Shown here piece by piece: positions 20,249 to 29,025 of a stretch of 64,000 bases of DNA. Numbering within the stretch: the stretch's first letter is position 1; each line of letters opens with the position of its first letter. Below the pieces are notes generated by a model. It made no database searches. It was not told the origin of the DNA and worked only from the letters and a program-made list of their open reading frames with translations. The stretch spans positions 514,001 to 578,000 of the forward strand of contig NZ_CP156082.1 of the NCBI RefSeq assembly GCF_039830145.1, written 5' to 3'. Source of the DNA: Croceibacterium sp. TMG7-5b_MA50 (GTDB taxonomy: Bacteria; Pseudomonadota; Alphaproteobacteria; Sphingomonadales; Sphingomonadaceae). The position numbers and the translations under genes are program-made.

Positions 20249-21265
20249 TCAGGCTACGCGTTGCGCGCTCAACGGTGCCGTGGCCGTCAGTTCACCCGCA
20301 AACCAGTCATAGGTATGCCGCAGTCCGGCGGCGAGCGGCGTCGTCGGTTCCCAGCCGAGCACGTTGCGCGCACGCGTGATATCGGGACGGCGGCGCTGCG
20401 GGTCGTCCTGCGGCAGGTCGTGGTAGGTCACGTCCAGCGAACGTCCGGCAACCGCCTCCATCGCGGTGACCAGTTCCAGAATTGTGATCTCGTTCTGATT
20501 GCCGATATTCACCGGCAGCGGCTGCACCATCTCGCTGTCCATCAGCCGGATCAACGCATCGACGGTGTCCGCGACATAGCAGAAGCTGCGTGTCTGCGCA
20601 CCGCTCCCATAGATCGTCAGCTTCGCCCCTTCCAGCGCCTGCACGATCAGGTTGGACACGACGCGGCCGTCATCCATCCGCATCTGCGGGCCGTAGGTGT
20701 TGAAGATGCGCGCTACCCGCACATCGGCGCGGTTCATGCGGGCATAATCGAACGTCAGCGTCTCCGCCGCGCGCTTGCCTTCATCGTAGCAGGCGCGGGG
20801 GCCGGTGCAGCTGACATTGCCGCGATAATCCTCCGGCTGCGGATGGACCTCCGGATCGCCATAGACCTCGCTGGTGCTGGTCAGCAGGAAGCGTGCGCCC
20901 GCCTGCTCCGCCAGGCGCAGCAGCTGGTTGGTGCCGACCACGTTGGTCAGCATCGTGTGTTCCGGATCGGCCTGGTACAGCGGCGGGGAGGCGGCACAGG
21001 CGAGATTGTAGATATGCGTCCACCGGGCGGGATCGGCGGTGATCGCGTCGGGCAGCGGCTGCGTAATGTCCGCTTCGATGAAGGTGAAGCGGTCCCGCCC
21101 GGCCAGCCGGGGCAGGTTGGACGGCAGCGCGGTCTGCATGTTGTCGATGCAGGTCACATTGGCGCCCGCATCCAGCAAAGCGGCGCACAGGTGGGACCCG
21201 ATGAAACCCGCGCCGCCCGCGACCAGGATCGTGCCGCCTGCCTGTGCCTTGCCCGGGTTCCTCAT
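20249..21265 (-). CDS. UDP-glucuronate decarboxylase (UDP-xylose synthase) family
   Basis: Short-chain dehydrogenase/reductase of 338 residues, predicted to convert UDP-glucuronate to UDP-xylose. It has the NAD-binding GGAGFIGSHL, the family block STSEVYGDPEVHPQPEDY, and GPRACYDEGKRAAETL with the catalytic Tyr and Lys. FNTYGPQMRMDDGRVVSN and RSFCYVADTVDALIRLM complete the UXS pattern. It is last in the minus-strand glycan operon and overlaps the upstream CgeB gene by 4 nt. Confidence 0.9.
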   Translation of the reverse strand: MRNPGKAQAGGTILVAGGAGFIGSHLCAALLDAGANVTCIDNMQTALPSNLPRLAGRDRFTFIEADITQPLPDAITADPARWTHIYNLACAASPPLYQADPEHTMLTNVVGTNQLLRLAEQAGARFLLTSTSEVYGDPEVHPQPEDYRGNVSCTGPRACYDEGKRAAETLTFDYARMNRADVRVARIFNTYGPQMRMDDGRVVSNLIVQALEGAKLTIYGSGAQTRSFCYVADTVDALIRLMDSEMVQPLPVNIGNQNEITILELVTAMEAVAGRSLDVTYHDLPQDDPQRRRPDITRARNVLGWEPTTPLAAGLRHTYDWFAGELTATAPLSAQRVA

Positions 21266-22341
21266 GCCATAACCTTCCGTGTTGCATCCGCGCGGTCGTG
21301 CTGCCGCGCTTCAAGATCGTGTTCCAATTGGGCCGCGCGGATGGCGGCACTGTGCCCGGCCAGCACCGCGGCTCGCGCCGCCTCGCCCATGCTGCCCGCC
21401 TCCGCGTCCAGCGCCGCGATGACGTCGGCGGCGGTGTCGGCCAGTACGATCGCCTCCCCCGGCGCGAACACCTCCTCGATCCCCGGCCACCGGTCGGAGA
21501 TGATGGGCGTGCCGCAGGCGCCCGCCTCGAACAGGCGGACCGATGGGCTCCACCCGGCGGCGATCATGTCGGCGCGGGTGACGTTGAGGGTGAAGCGACT
21601 GGCGGCGTAAAAAGCCGGGTGGTCCGCCGGGGGCAGATGCTCGATCCGCTCCACATTGGCCGGCCAGTCGATGTCGTCGGGATATTGCGGCCCTGCCACC
21701 ACGAAGCGGCGATCCGGGCATCGGCGCGCCGGCTCCAGCAGCAGGTGTTCCAGCGTTGGCTGCCGGTCGGGGCTGTAGGTGCCGAGATAGGACAGGTCCC
21801 ACCTCTTGGGAACGTCGATCGGGTGGTAGCGGCCGGTGTCGACAGAGCAGTACAGCGCGCGTGCCTGCGGCGATCCGTATTCCCGCTCCAGCCGGATCAG
21901 CGTCGGTCCGCCGGTGAAGCTGAAATAGATATCATAACCGGGGATCACCTCGGGCGAGAGGTATTCGTGGTCGCCCCGCGCCAGTTTGGCCAGCGTTACC
22001 GGCGTGTCGATGTCGTAGAAGCAGGTGACGCCCAACGCGGTCGCCTGCACCCAGTCGCCGACCGCGACCCCGTCCGGCACGTAGGAGCCGACCATCACCG
22101 CGTCCGCCGCGGCGATCTCCTCCGCCCAGCGGTCGAGATGGGCTACGCTGGAGTAGTAGGCCAACCGGCAAAAATCGGGATCGGGCAGGTCGCGGTTGCT
22201 TGCGTACCACGGCACGTCACGTTCCAGGAACAGCACCTCGTGCCCGCGTGCGGCGAAGGCGGACAGGAGCGCGCGGAAGGTGGTCGCGTGGCCATTCCCC
22301 CAGGAGGAGGACAGGCTGAGGCCGAGGACGATCAGCTTCAT
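21262..22341 (-). CDS. CgeB-type glycosyltransferase, copy 1
   Basis: Predicted GT-B glycosyltransferase of 359 residues related to spore-maturation protein CgeB. The N-terminal domain opens MKLIVLGLSLSSSWGNGHAT; the C-terminal nucleotide-sugar domain includes WDLSYLGTYSPDRQPTLE, SRFTLNVTRADMIAAGWSPS and RLFEAGACGTPIISDRWPGI, with the conserved Glu of retaining GT-B enzymes. Donor and acceptor are unknown. It overlaps both neighbours by 4 nt. The two genes upstream encode related proteins with the same opening pattern. Confidence 0.85.
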   Translation of the reverse strand: MKLIVLGLSLSSSWGNGHATTFRALLSAFAARGHEVLFLERDVPWYASNRDLPDPDFCRLAYYSSVAHLDRWAEEIAAADAVMVGSYVPDGVAVGDWVQATALGVTCFYDIDTPVTLAKLARGDHEYLSPEVIPGYDIYFSFTGGPTLIRLEREYGSPQARALYCSVDTGRYHPIDVPKRWDLSYLGTYSPDRQPTLEHLLLEPARRCPDRRFVVAGPQYPDDIDWPANVERIEHLPPADHPAFYAASRFTLNVTRADMIAAGWSPSVRLFEAGACGTPIISDRWPGIEEVFAPGEAIVLADTAADVIAALDAEAGSMGEAARAAVLAGHSAAIRAAQLEHDLEARQHDRADATRKVMA

Positions 22342-23423
22342 GCCGCCGGCTCCCGCGCACGCAGGGTGTCGAGCACCCGGTCGACCTCCACTGCGCGCCG
22401 GTCATAGGTATGTTCCGCCAGCACGCGGGTCAGCGCCGCCTGGCCGATCGCATGGGCGCGTTCCTGCGTCAAAGCGGCGATATGGTCGGCCACGTCCTGC
22501 CCGTCGCGTGCCACCAGCACCTCCGTCTCGGGCTGCAGGAACAGCTCGATCCCCTCCCACGCATCGGTGATGAGGCAGGCCGCGGCACCGGCCGCCTCGA
22601 ACACGCGGGTCGCCGGGCTGAAGCCGATATGCGCCATGCTGTCGCGCGCGACATTCAGCACGGTGCGCGGCGTGCAGTTGAAGGCGTTGTGCGATCCGGT
22701 GCCGACATGGCCGATCGCGCGGACATTGGCCGGCATCGCCTTGTCGTGCCAGCCATTGCCGCCGATCGTGAACTGCCGATCCGGCAGCAGACTGGCGGCG
22801 CGTAGGAAGAACTCCTCCACGCGGCACTCCCGGTCGGGCAGGCGATTGGCGAGGAAGCCCATGTCACCGGCAAAGCGTGCGTCGGGCGGGACGGGGAAAT
22901 GCGTGGCAGGGTCGAGCGCGTTGTAGATCGGTACGCACAGCTTCGCGCCGAACCCCTCATACGCGTTCACCACCGGCGGCCCGCCGCCATAGGTGAACAC
23001 CAGGTCGAGATCGGGCAGCGCGGCGCGCACCGGATGATCGGGGCTCCCGCGCATCTCGTCCAGCGTGGCGGCGGCGTCCACGTCCCAGAAGATCTTCAGG
23101 GCATGGGGCGCGGCATGGCGGACGATCCCCTCCAGCAGCTCCCTGTCGAACACGCCCACTCCATTCGCCTTGACCACGATATCGGCCTGCGACGCTTCTG
23201 CTAGGGCCTCCGCCAGCGCCTCCTGCGTGGCGGGATAGACGACGCTGCGGCACCATTCGGGCGGGTCGATGTCGCGGTGCTGCTGCCGGTCGAAGGCGTC
23301 GGGTTCGTAGAAGGTGATCTCATGGCCGCGCTTCGCCAGCGCATGCAGGATGCCCCGATAATAGGTCGCCGCCCCGTTCCAGTATGAGGACAGCAGGCTG
23401 GAGCCGTAGAAGGCGATCTTCAT
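22338..23423 (-). CDS. CgeB-type glycosyltransferase, copy 2
   Basis: Predicted 361-residue glycosyltransferase paralogous to its two neighbours. It starts MKIAFYGSSLLSSYWNGAAT and keeps the C-terminal CgeB/GT4-like region (RTVLNVARDSMAHIGFSPAT, then RVFEAAGAAACLITDAWEGI). There is no signal peptide or membrane helix, so it probably acts at the cytosolic face of the inner membrane. Substrates cannot be inferred. It is coupled by 4-nt ATGA overlaps on both sides. Confidence 0.85.
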   Translation of the reverse strand: MKIAFYGSSLLSSYWNGAATYYRGILHALAKRGHEITFYEPDAFDRQQHRDIDPPEWCRSVVYPATQEALAEALAEASQADIVVKANGVGVFDRELLEGIVRHAAPHALKIFWDVDAAATLDEMRGSPDHPVRAALPDLDLVFTYGGGPPVVNAYEGFGAKLCVPIYNALDPATHFPVPPDARFAGDMGFLANRLPDRECRVEEFFLRAASLLPDRQFTIGGNGWHDKAMPANVRAIGHVGTGSHNAFNCTPRTVLNVARDSMAHIGFSPATRVFEAAGAAACLITDAWEGIELFLQPETEVLVARDGQDVADHIAALTQERAHAIGQAALTRVLAEHTYDRRAVEVDRVLDTLRAREPAA

Positions 23424-24535
23424 GCTTGTATCCTTTCGGCGCCGGCTTCGATGCCGAGCGTGGCGGCGATCGCCAGCAGCTCGTCCACCCGGTGGGCGCA
23501 GGTGTGGCGGGCGCGGATCGTCTCCAGCCCGTTGGCGACCAGGTTGGCGCGCAGGGCCGGGTCGGAGGCGAGGGCGGCCAGGTGCCGGGTCATGGCAATT
23601 TCGTTGGTGGCGACGAGATAATCCTCTCCGGGTCGGAACAGGTGCTCGCTATCCTGCCATGGCGCGCTGACCAGCGGGATGCCGCAGGCCAGCGCCTCGA
23701 ACACGCGGATGGTCGGGATGCCCGGCAGTACGGTGGTGTAGAACCGGCGCGGCACATGCACAGTGGCGAGGTGCCGGGCGAAGATCTCGGGCGCCAGCGC
23801 GTTGGGCGCCCAGCCGTGGTAACGGACGCCATAGCGGGCGAGGGTTGCCTTCGCCTCCTCCGGGTAGCGTACGCCGTAAATATCCAGCGGTAGCGAGGCG
23901 GTGCGGGCGGGGGCAAACAGGAACTGCTCCAGCTCAGCCGTGCGTTCCCCGTCCCCCCAATTGCCGATCCAGACCAGGCCCTGTCGGTCCTGCTCCTCCG
24001 CCGGCGGGTGGAAGCGGCGGGTGTCGGCCGCCTCGTGCCAGGTCCACACCCGGCCATCCCAGCCCCAGCCGCGATAGACCTCGCTCAGCGTCTCCCCGAA
24101 TGCGAGCACACCGTCGTAACCTGTGAGGTCATAGGCCTGCATCTCCGCCGGGGCGCTGACGGCGCGATGATGGGTGTCGTGAAACAGCAGACGGAACGGC
24201 GCGCCGTCCTTGCGCAGCTTGCCGATGGCGGCGACCAGCTGGTGTTCGTTCCATTCGTGCACGATCACCAGGTCGGCCCCGTCCACCAGTGCGGCAAGAT
24301 CGGCATCGGTGGCATAGGTGGTGGAGGACAGGTCGGGATAGAGCCGCTGCCACGGCTCCAGCCCCGCCTCGCCATGGTCGCCCAGCAGGTTGGCCAGGCT
24401 CCATGCGCCTTCCGGCTCGTAAGCAGCGACCCGGTGGCCGCGCTCCCGCAATTCATCCAGCACGCCGCGCAGGAAATGGGCATTGCCATGGTTCCAGCAG
24501 GAGGCGAGCGAATGAGTGAAGTAGACGACCTTCAT
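23420..24535 (-). CDS. CgeB-type glycosyltransferase, copy 3
   Basis: Predicted 371-residue glycosyltransferase, third member of the tandem set. It begins MKVVYFTHSLASCWNHGNAH and contains DRQGLVWIGNWGDGERTAEL, VHVPRRFYTTVLPGIPTIRV and FEALACGIPLVSAPWQDS, the C-terminal sugar-nucleotide binding region. It is more divergent from copies 1 and 2 than they appear from each other. The order in the operon is GT4, copy 3, copy 2, copy 1, UXS. Confidence 0.85.
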   Translation of the reverse strand: MKVVYFTHSLASCWNHGNAHFLRGVLDELRERGHRVAAYEPEGAWSLANLLGDHGEAGLEPWQRLYPDLSSTTYATDADLAALVDGADLVIVHEWNEHQLVAAIGKLRKDGAPFRLLFHDTHHRAVSAPAEMQAYDLTGYDGVLAFGETLSEVYRGWGWDGRVWTWHEAADTRRFHPPAEEQDRQGLVWIGNWGDGERTAELEQFLFAPARTASLPLDIYGVRYPEEAKATLARYGVRYHGWAPNALAPEIFARHLATVHVPRRFYTTVLPGIPTIRVFEALACGIPLVSAPWQDSEHLFRPGEDYLVATNEIAMTRHLAALASDPALRANLVANGLETIRARHTCAHRVDELLAIAATLGIEAGAERIQA

Positions 24536-25632
24536 GCCGCCACGCTCCGCGTCTGGAGCCGGTTGTAGATCGCCTGCATTTCGGCTGCCATCCTGTCGGG
24601 TGTGTAGCGGCGCGCGCGCTCCGCCGCGGCATCGCCCAGCGACCGGCGCTGTTCCGGCATGGCGGCAAGCGCGGTGATCGCCGCGGCGAAGCCGGCCTCG
24701 TCATCCGGCGACACGAAGGTCGCGGCACCGTCCCACAATTCGCGGAAGGTCGGGATGTCGGACAGCACCAGCGCGCAGCCGGCGGCAGCCGCCTCCAGCA
24801 CCGCAAGGCCGAAGGGTTCGAAGCTGGCGGCGGACACGAAGATCGGGCGCTGCTGCAACAGCGCGTCAAGCTGCGACCGTGGCAGCGCGCCTTCGTGCCG
24901 CAGGTGGTGGAGGGTGATGGTGCCGCCATGCGGCGCGCGCGTGCTGCCGGCGGCCACGAACGGCAGGTCGATCCGTGCGGCCACCCGGTCCAGCATGGCG
25001 GCGCCCTTGACCTCGTCCCACAGGCGGCCGACCGTCAGCGCGAAAGGTGCGAGGTCCGTGTCCGCGGTGCGAACCTGCGCTTCGATCGCGCGGCCATTAT
25101 GAACCACCAGCGGAAGCGCAGGCAGCGCATATGTCCGCTGCACCGCCGCCGCATAGCCGGCGCTCGGCACCACTACCGCATCCGCCGCCAGCAGGCCGTC
25201 GCGGGTCATCTGCCGGTGCCAGTCGAATGCGGGATCGAGCGGTTCGCTGCGCGCCGCCTGCCACCAGGTGGCGATGCAACTATGCGCGACAGCGACGACC
25301 GGGGCGGGCCAGCGTGCCGCGCCGACCAGCGCCGGGGAGTTGCAGTGGACCAGATCAACGTCAGCTTCCGCCGCCAGCCTGGCGATCAGGCCGGCCGCAT
25401 CTACCACCGGTTGCTGCCCGTCGGCCAGCCAGTCGAGCGGCAGGCCGGTGTCGACCAGTGCGCAGCCGCCCTCTGCCGCATTGCGCGCCTGCGTGGCATC
25501 GGGCGACGGGCCCATGACGGCAATCGTCACCCGGTCGCCGCGCGAGACCAGCGCGGCAGCCAGATCGGTCGCATATTGCCAGACGCCGCCCACCGTGTCG
25601 GCGGTCATCAGGATGTGCCTGCCTTCGCTCAA
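24532..25632 (-). CDS. Glycosyltransferase family 4 protein
   Basis: Predicted retaining GT-B glycosyltransferase of 366 residues. The N-terminus is the GT4-like HILMTADTVGGVWQYATDLA; the C-terminal domain has TVGRLWDEVKGAAMLD and the EX7E-type region SFEPFGLAVLEAAAAGCALV. TTG at 25632 is taken as start because it forms a TTGA overlap with the upstream stop, like the ATGA overlaps elsewhere in this operon; ATG at 25608 would cut into the first beta strand. Confidence 0.87.
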   Translation of the reverse strand: MSEGRHILMTADTVGGVWQYATDLAAALVSRGDRVTIAVMGPSPDATQARNAAEGGCALVDTGLPLDWLADGQQPVVDAAGLIARLAAEADVDLVHCNSPALVGAARWPAPVVAVAHSCIATWWQAARSEPLDPAFDWHRQMTRDGLLAADAVVVPSAGYAAAVQRTYALPALPLVVHNGRAIEAQVRTADTDLAPFALTVGRLWDEVKGAAMLDRVAARIDLPFVAAGSTRAPHGGTITLHHLRHEGALPRSQLDALLQQRPIFVSAASFEPFGLAVLEAAAAGCALVLSDIPTFRELWDGAATFVSPDDEAGFAAAITALAAMPEQRRSLGDAAAERARRYTPDRMAAEMQAIYNRLQTRSVAA

Positions 25633-26699
25633 AGCGCGGCGACCTGCAGCGCCGGGTTCTGACCGGCCGGGGAATGCTGCGTGGAAAGCCATGCAGCGAG
25701 GTCGCGCAGACCTTGCCGCCAGCCATGGCGCGGCGCCAGTTGCAACGCATGGTCGATGCGATCGGTGTTGGACACGTACCAGCGCTGGTCACCCGGTCGC
25801 CAGTCATCGAAGCGGACCTCCGGCTGGCGGCCCAGGATGCTGCCGATCTCGTCGATGACGGTCAGCAGGCTGACGGCATTGTCCGGCCCGCCGCCCCAGT
25901 TGAAGGCGCGGCCGCTGATCGCGTCGATGCGGTCTAGCGCCGCCAGATAGGCGTCGCAGGTATCGCGCACGTCGCAGATATCGCGCACCTGATAGCCGTC
26001 ACCGAACAGGGTGATCGGCTGGTTCTGCATGGCGCGGATCAGGAAATGGGCGACCCATCCCTGATCCTCCGTCCCCTTCTGCAACTGACCATAAATGCAG
26101 CTCATCCGGAGGACAGCCGTGCGCAACCCGAAGGATCGGGCGTAGTCCAGCACATATTGATCCGCCGCCCCCTTCGAGACGCCATAGGGCGTGTGGAAGT
26201 CCAGCGGCCGATCCTCCGCCACGCCGATGAAGGGCATGTTGGGCACGTCCGGGTGGTAGCCGTGCGGGCTGGGCCGCATGGGCAGATCGGTCAGATCGCC
26301 ATAGACCTTGTTGGTGGAGGCGAAGATCACCGCCGCATGCGGAGCGTTCGCACGCACCCCTTCCAGCAGGTTGAAGGTCCCGCCGATATTGATGTCGTGA
26401 TCGCTGCGCGGATCGGCCATGCTGGTGGTCACCGCCACCTGTGCGGCGAAGTGGAACGCGGCATCGATCCCCTGCGTCGCAGCCATCATCCGGTCGGCAT
26501 CGCGGATGTCGGCGATGACCGGTTCGATCATGTCGCCATGTCGTCCGGTCAGCCAGTCGAGATTGGCCTCCACTCCTGGACGGTTCAGCGAGTCATAGAT
26601 TCGCACCCGCCGGCCCCCGGTGGCCAGCCGGTCCGCCAGGTTGGCGCCGACGAAACCCGCGCCGCCAGTGACGAGAATGGTCTGTTCGCCCGCGCTCAT
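25629..26699 (-). CDS. NAD-dependent epimerase, CDP-paratose/tyvelose 2-epimerase-like
   Basis: SDR sugar-nucleotide enzyme of 356 residues. It has the NAD motif GGAGFVGANLADRL, STNKVYGDLTDLPM, YGVSKGAADQYVLDYARSFG with catalytic Tyr and Lys, then SCIYGQLQKGTEDQGWVAHF and QVRDICDVRDTCDAYL. The TEDQGWVAHF block is typical of CDP-tyvelose epimerase (RfbE) and close relatives. The exact substrate is an inference, since no CDP-paratose pathway genes are nearby. ATG 26699 overlaps the upstream stop by 4 nt; longer in-frame starts lie within the upstream gene. Confidence 0.82.
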   Translation of the reverse strand: MSAGEQTILVTGGAGFVGANLADRLATGGRRVRIYDSLNRPGVEANLDWLTGRHGDMIEPVIADIRDADRMMAATQGIDAAFHFAAQVAVTTSMADPRSDHDINIGGTFNLLEGVRANAPHAAVIFASTNKVYGDLTDLPMRPSPHGYHPDVPNMPFIGVAEDRPLDFHTPYGVSKGAADQYVLDYARSFGLRTAVLRMSCIYGQLQKGTEDQGWVAHFLIRAMQNQPITLFGDGYQVRDICDVRDTCDAYLAALDRIDAISGRAFNWGGGPDNAVSLLTVIDEIGSILGRQPEVRFDDWRPGDQRWYVSNTDRIDHALQLAPRHGWRQGLRDLAAWLSTQHSPAGQNPALQVAAL

Positions 26700-27814
26700 G
26701 CGACGAGCCCGCGGGCTTCCAGTTCGCTGCGCGCCTTCGCCACGCTGTCCACCGCGGTCTGCTGCCCCACCCATTCGGCAAGTTCGGCCAGCCCTTCCAC
26801 GAAGTCGGCGCGGGCTGCGAAGCCCAGCTTCTGTTCGGACAGGCTGGTATCGCAGAAGCAATGGCGGATGTCGCCGGTGCGGGCCTTGCCGACGATCTCC
26901 GCCTCGACGGAATTGCGGTTCATCGCGCGGGCGAGGTCATGCGCGACCTCCCGCACCGAACGATCCTGCCCTGATCCGATATTGAACGTGCCGCCGACCG
27001 CTTCCGGCAGGACCAGGGCATCGGCGAAGGCGCGGGCGACGTCGCTGACATGCACGAAGTCGCGGCGCTGCTCCCCATCTTCGAAGATCATCGGCGGCTG
27101 GCCGTTCAGCAGGCGGGAGGCGAAGATCGCCAGCACGCCGGTATAGGGATTCGACAGTGCCTGACCCGGGCCGTAGACGTTGAACAGGCGCAGGCACACG
27201 CTCTCGATCCCGTATGGGTCGCCCATGATGTGGGTGGTGCGTTCCTGCACATACTTGTTCAGCGCATAGATGGAGGAAAGGGCGGGCCGCTTCCATTCGG
27301 GCGTCGCGACCGGCGCCAGCGGGCGACCGTGCGTATCCACCGGCTCCCAGTTCGCCTGCCCGTCGCGCAGCGGCTTCCTGGCGGCATCCTCCACCAGCGT
27401 ACCGTCGGCGTCGCGATACAGGCCTTCGCCATAGATGCTCATAGAGCTGGCGGTGACGACGCGGCGCACCGGCTGGTCGATCAGCTTCTCAAACAGGACT
27501 GCGGTGCCAACATCGTTGGTGGAGGTGTAGCGTTCCACCTCGTACATCGACTGACCCACGCCGACCTCGGCAGCCAGGTGGATCACGCTGTCGACGCCGT
27601 TCAGCGCCTTTGCCACCTGATCCGCGTCGCGCACGTCTGCCCGAATGAACTCCGCCTCCCGATTGAGGCTGTCGGGCCGGCCGCTGTCGGGGCCGTGGAC
27701 CTGTTCGATCAGGCTGTCGAGCACGCGCACCCGGTTGCCCCGGCGCAGCAATTCATCACACACGAAGCGGCCGATGAAACCCGCACCACCGGTGACCAGT
27801 ACCAGTTCGCTCAA
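26696..27814 (-). CDS. NAD-dependent epimerase, dTDP-L-rhamnose 4-epimerase-like
   Basis: SDR enzyme of 372 residues. Motifs: TGGAGFIGRFVCDELL, HLAAEVGVGQSMYEVERY, TASSMSIYGEGLY, SSIYALNKYVQERT (catalytic Tyr/Lys), FNVYGPGQALSNPYTGVLA and FEDGEQRRDFVHVSDVARA. This set, especially VGVGQSMYE and QALSNPYTGV, is typical of enzymes making dTDP-6-deoxy-L-talose from dTDP-L-rhamnose. No rml genes lie in the window, so dTDP-rhamnose would come from elsewhere. Confidence 0.83.
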   Translation of the reverse strand: MSELVLVTGGAGFIGRFVCDELLRRGNRVRVLDSLIEQVHGPDSGRPDSLNREAEFIRADVRDADQVAKALNGVDSVIHLAAEVGVGQSMYEVERYTSTNDVGTAVLFEKLIDQPVRRVVTASSMSIYGEGLYRDADGTLVEDAARKPLRDGQANWEPVDTHGRPLAPVATPEWKRPALSSIYALNKYVQERTTHIMGDPYGIESVCLRLFNVYGPGQALSNPYTGVLAIFASRLLNGQPPMIFEDGEQRRDFVHVSDVARAFADALVLPEAVGGTFNIGSGQDRSVREVAHDLARAMNRNSVEAEIVGKARTGDIRHCFCDTSLSEQKLGFAARADFVEGLAELAEWVGQQTAVDSVAKARSELEARGLVA

Positions 27815-27841
27815 AATCTTGTCCCCCGCAATCGGCCCCGG

Positions 27842-28843
27842 TCAGCCCGTCCGCCCTTGCAATGGCGGGCAAGGCGGGATCATACCGGAACCGGCCCCTG
27901 CAACCAGACATAATGCTGCTTCTTCATCTAAGTTCCCCGGTGTCATCAATCCCTTAGCAGGGTGGCTGGACAGGGCCGCGGCCACCTGTGCGACCACGCC
28001 GGCCCAGTCGCCATTGCGGGGTTGCACGAACTGGCGGGTCTGCGGATACCAGCAGGACGTTTGGGCGTGCGGGTTCCAGCGCCAATCGGGCTGGTGCTTC
28101 AGCAGCACCCAGGTGGGCACGCCCATCGCCCCGGCCAGATGCGCGACCATGGTGTCGACGGTCACTACCAACTCCAGCCCGGCGATCAGCGCCGCCGTGT
28201 CCGCGATCGCAGGCGGACATCCGTGCGGATTGCGGACCGGCAGGGCGGCCGTCTCCGCACCAGGGGCAGGCATCAGCAGCGTGAAGGCGCGTGTCTGGCA
28301 TAATGGGGCAAGCAAGGCGGCGGGCAGGTTGCGATCGGCATCCCAGCCGCCTGCCGCATGGCACAGGCCGATCGCGCCACTGCCCGGCCCATGCCAGCGC
28401 AGTGGCAGGTAGGGCGCGGCATGGTCATCGGGCGCCGCCTGCAGGGCGAAGGACAGATCCATGATCTCCAAGTCGCATTCGGCGGGCGGCAACGGATGGG
28501 CCGGGTCGAAGGGCTGGAACGCCATGCGGTCACGCCAGTGCGCAAACAGCGGCAGCAGTTCCGGCTGCATCTCCACAGTGACGCGCCGCGCGCGCCGGGC
28601 GAGCAATGGCAGGAAACGGGCAAACTGAATCGTGTCGCCCAGGCCGTGATAGCAGCGCACCAGCACATCCCGGCCATCCACCGGCGTTCCGTCCCACACC
28701 CAGCGCAGGTGATAGGGCAGAGCCGGGTCGTCCCGCGTTGCGGGATCGCGTGCGGCGAGCGCGCCGGCCGACAGTTGCCATGCATCGGGAAAGCGCCGGT
28801 CCCGCATGGCCTGCGTCCAGCGCTGCATCAACTTTGCTGCCAT
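27842..28843 (-). CDS. GT9/heptosyltransferase-like glycosyltransferase
   Basis: Predicted 333-residue glycosyltransferase, first gene of the minus-strand operon. It resembles the C-terminal part of TPR-linked glycosyltransferases: RCYHGLGDTIQFARFLPLLA near residue 65, VTVEMQPELLPLF, and TVDTMVAHLAGAMGVPTWVL followed by WRWNPH near residue 260. The first 60 residues (MRDRRFPDAWQLSAGALAARD) look like a remnant of a helical repeat. The C-terminal 40 residues are low in conserved features. The acceptor is unknown. Confidence 0.72.
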   Translation of the reverse strand: MAAKLMQRWTQAMRDRRFPDAWQLSAGALAARDPATRDDPALPYHLRWVWDGTPVDGRDVLVRCYHGLGDTIQFARFLPLLARRARRVTVEMQPELLPLFAHWRDRMAFQPFDPAHPLPPAECDLEIMDLSFALQAAPDDHAAPYLPLRWHGPGSGAIGLCHAAGGWDADRNLPAALLAPLCQTRAFTLLMPAPGAETAALPVRNPHGCPPAIADTAALIAGLELVVTVDTMVAHLAGAMGVPTWVLLKHQPDWRWNPHAQTSCWYPQTRQFVQPRNGDWAGVVAQVAAALSSHPAKGLMTPGNLDEEAALCLVAGAGSGMIPPCPPLQGRTG

Positions 28844-29025
28844 CCGCGCGACAACCGATCAAAGTAGCTGCCGGTTCCGGCCCGGAGGCTTGCCAACGGG
28901 AACAAGCAGCAACAAAGCATGTTGTCATCAACGGATTACAGGCAACCCCGCATCTCACGCGGGTTGCCGGGGCAAGGGGGAACAATGCCGCCGCAACAGG
29001 CCATTTATCAGGGCAAGGTGCCCGC
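28844..29025. promoter_or_regulatory. Divergent intergenic region of the glycan locus
   Basis: The 182 nt between the minus-strand and plus-strand glycan operons must contain the promoters of both. No clear -35/-10 pair stands out. A hairpin with one bulge (GCAACCCCGC pairing with GCGGGTTGC, 28942-28967) lies about 60 nt before the methyltransferase start and could act in its 5' leader. Confidence 0.4.
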
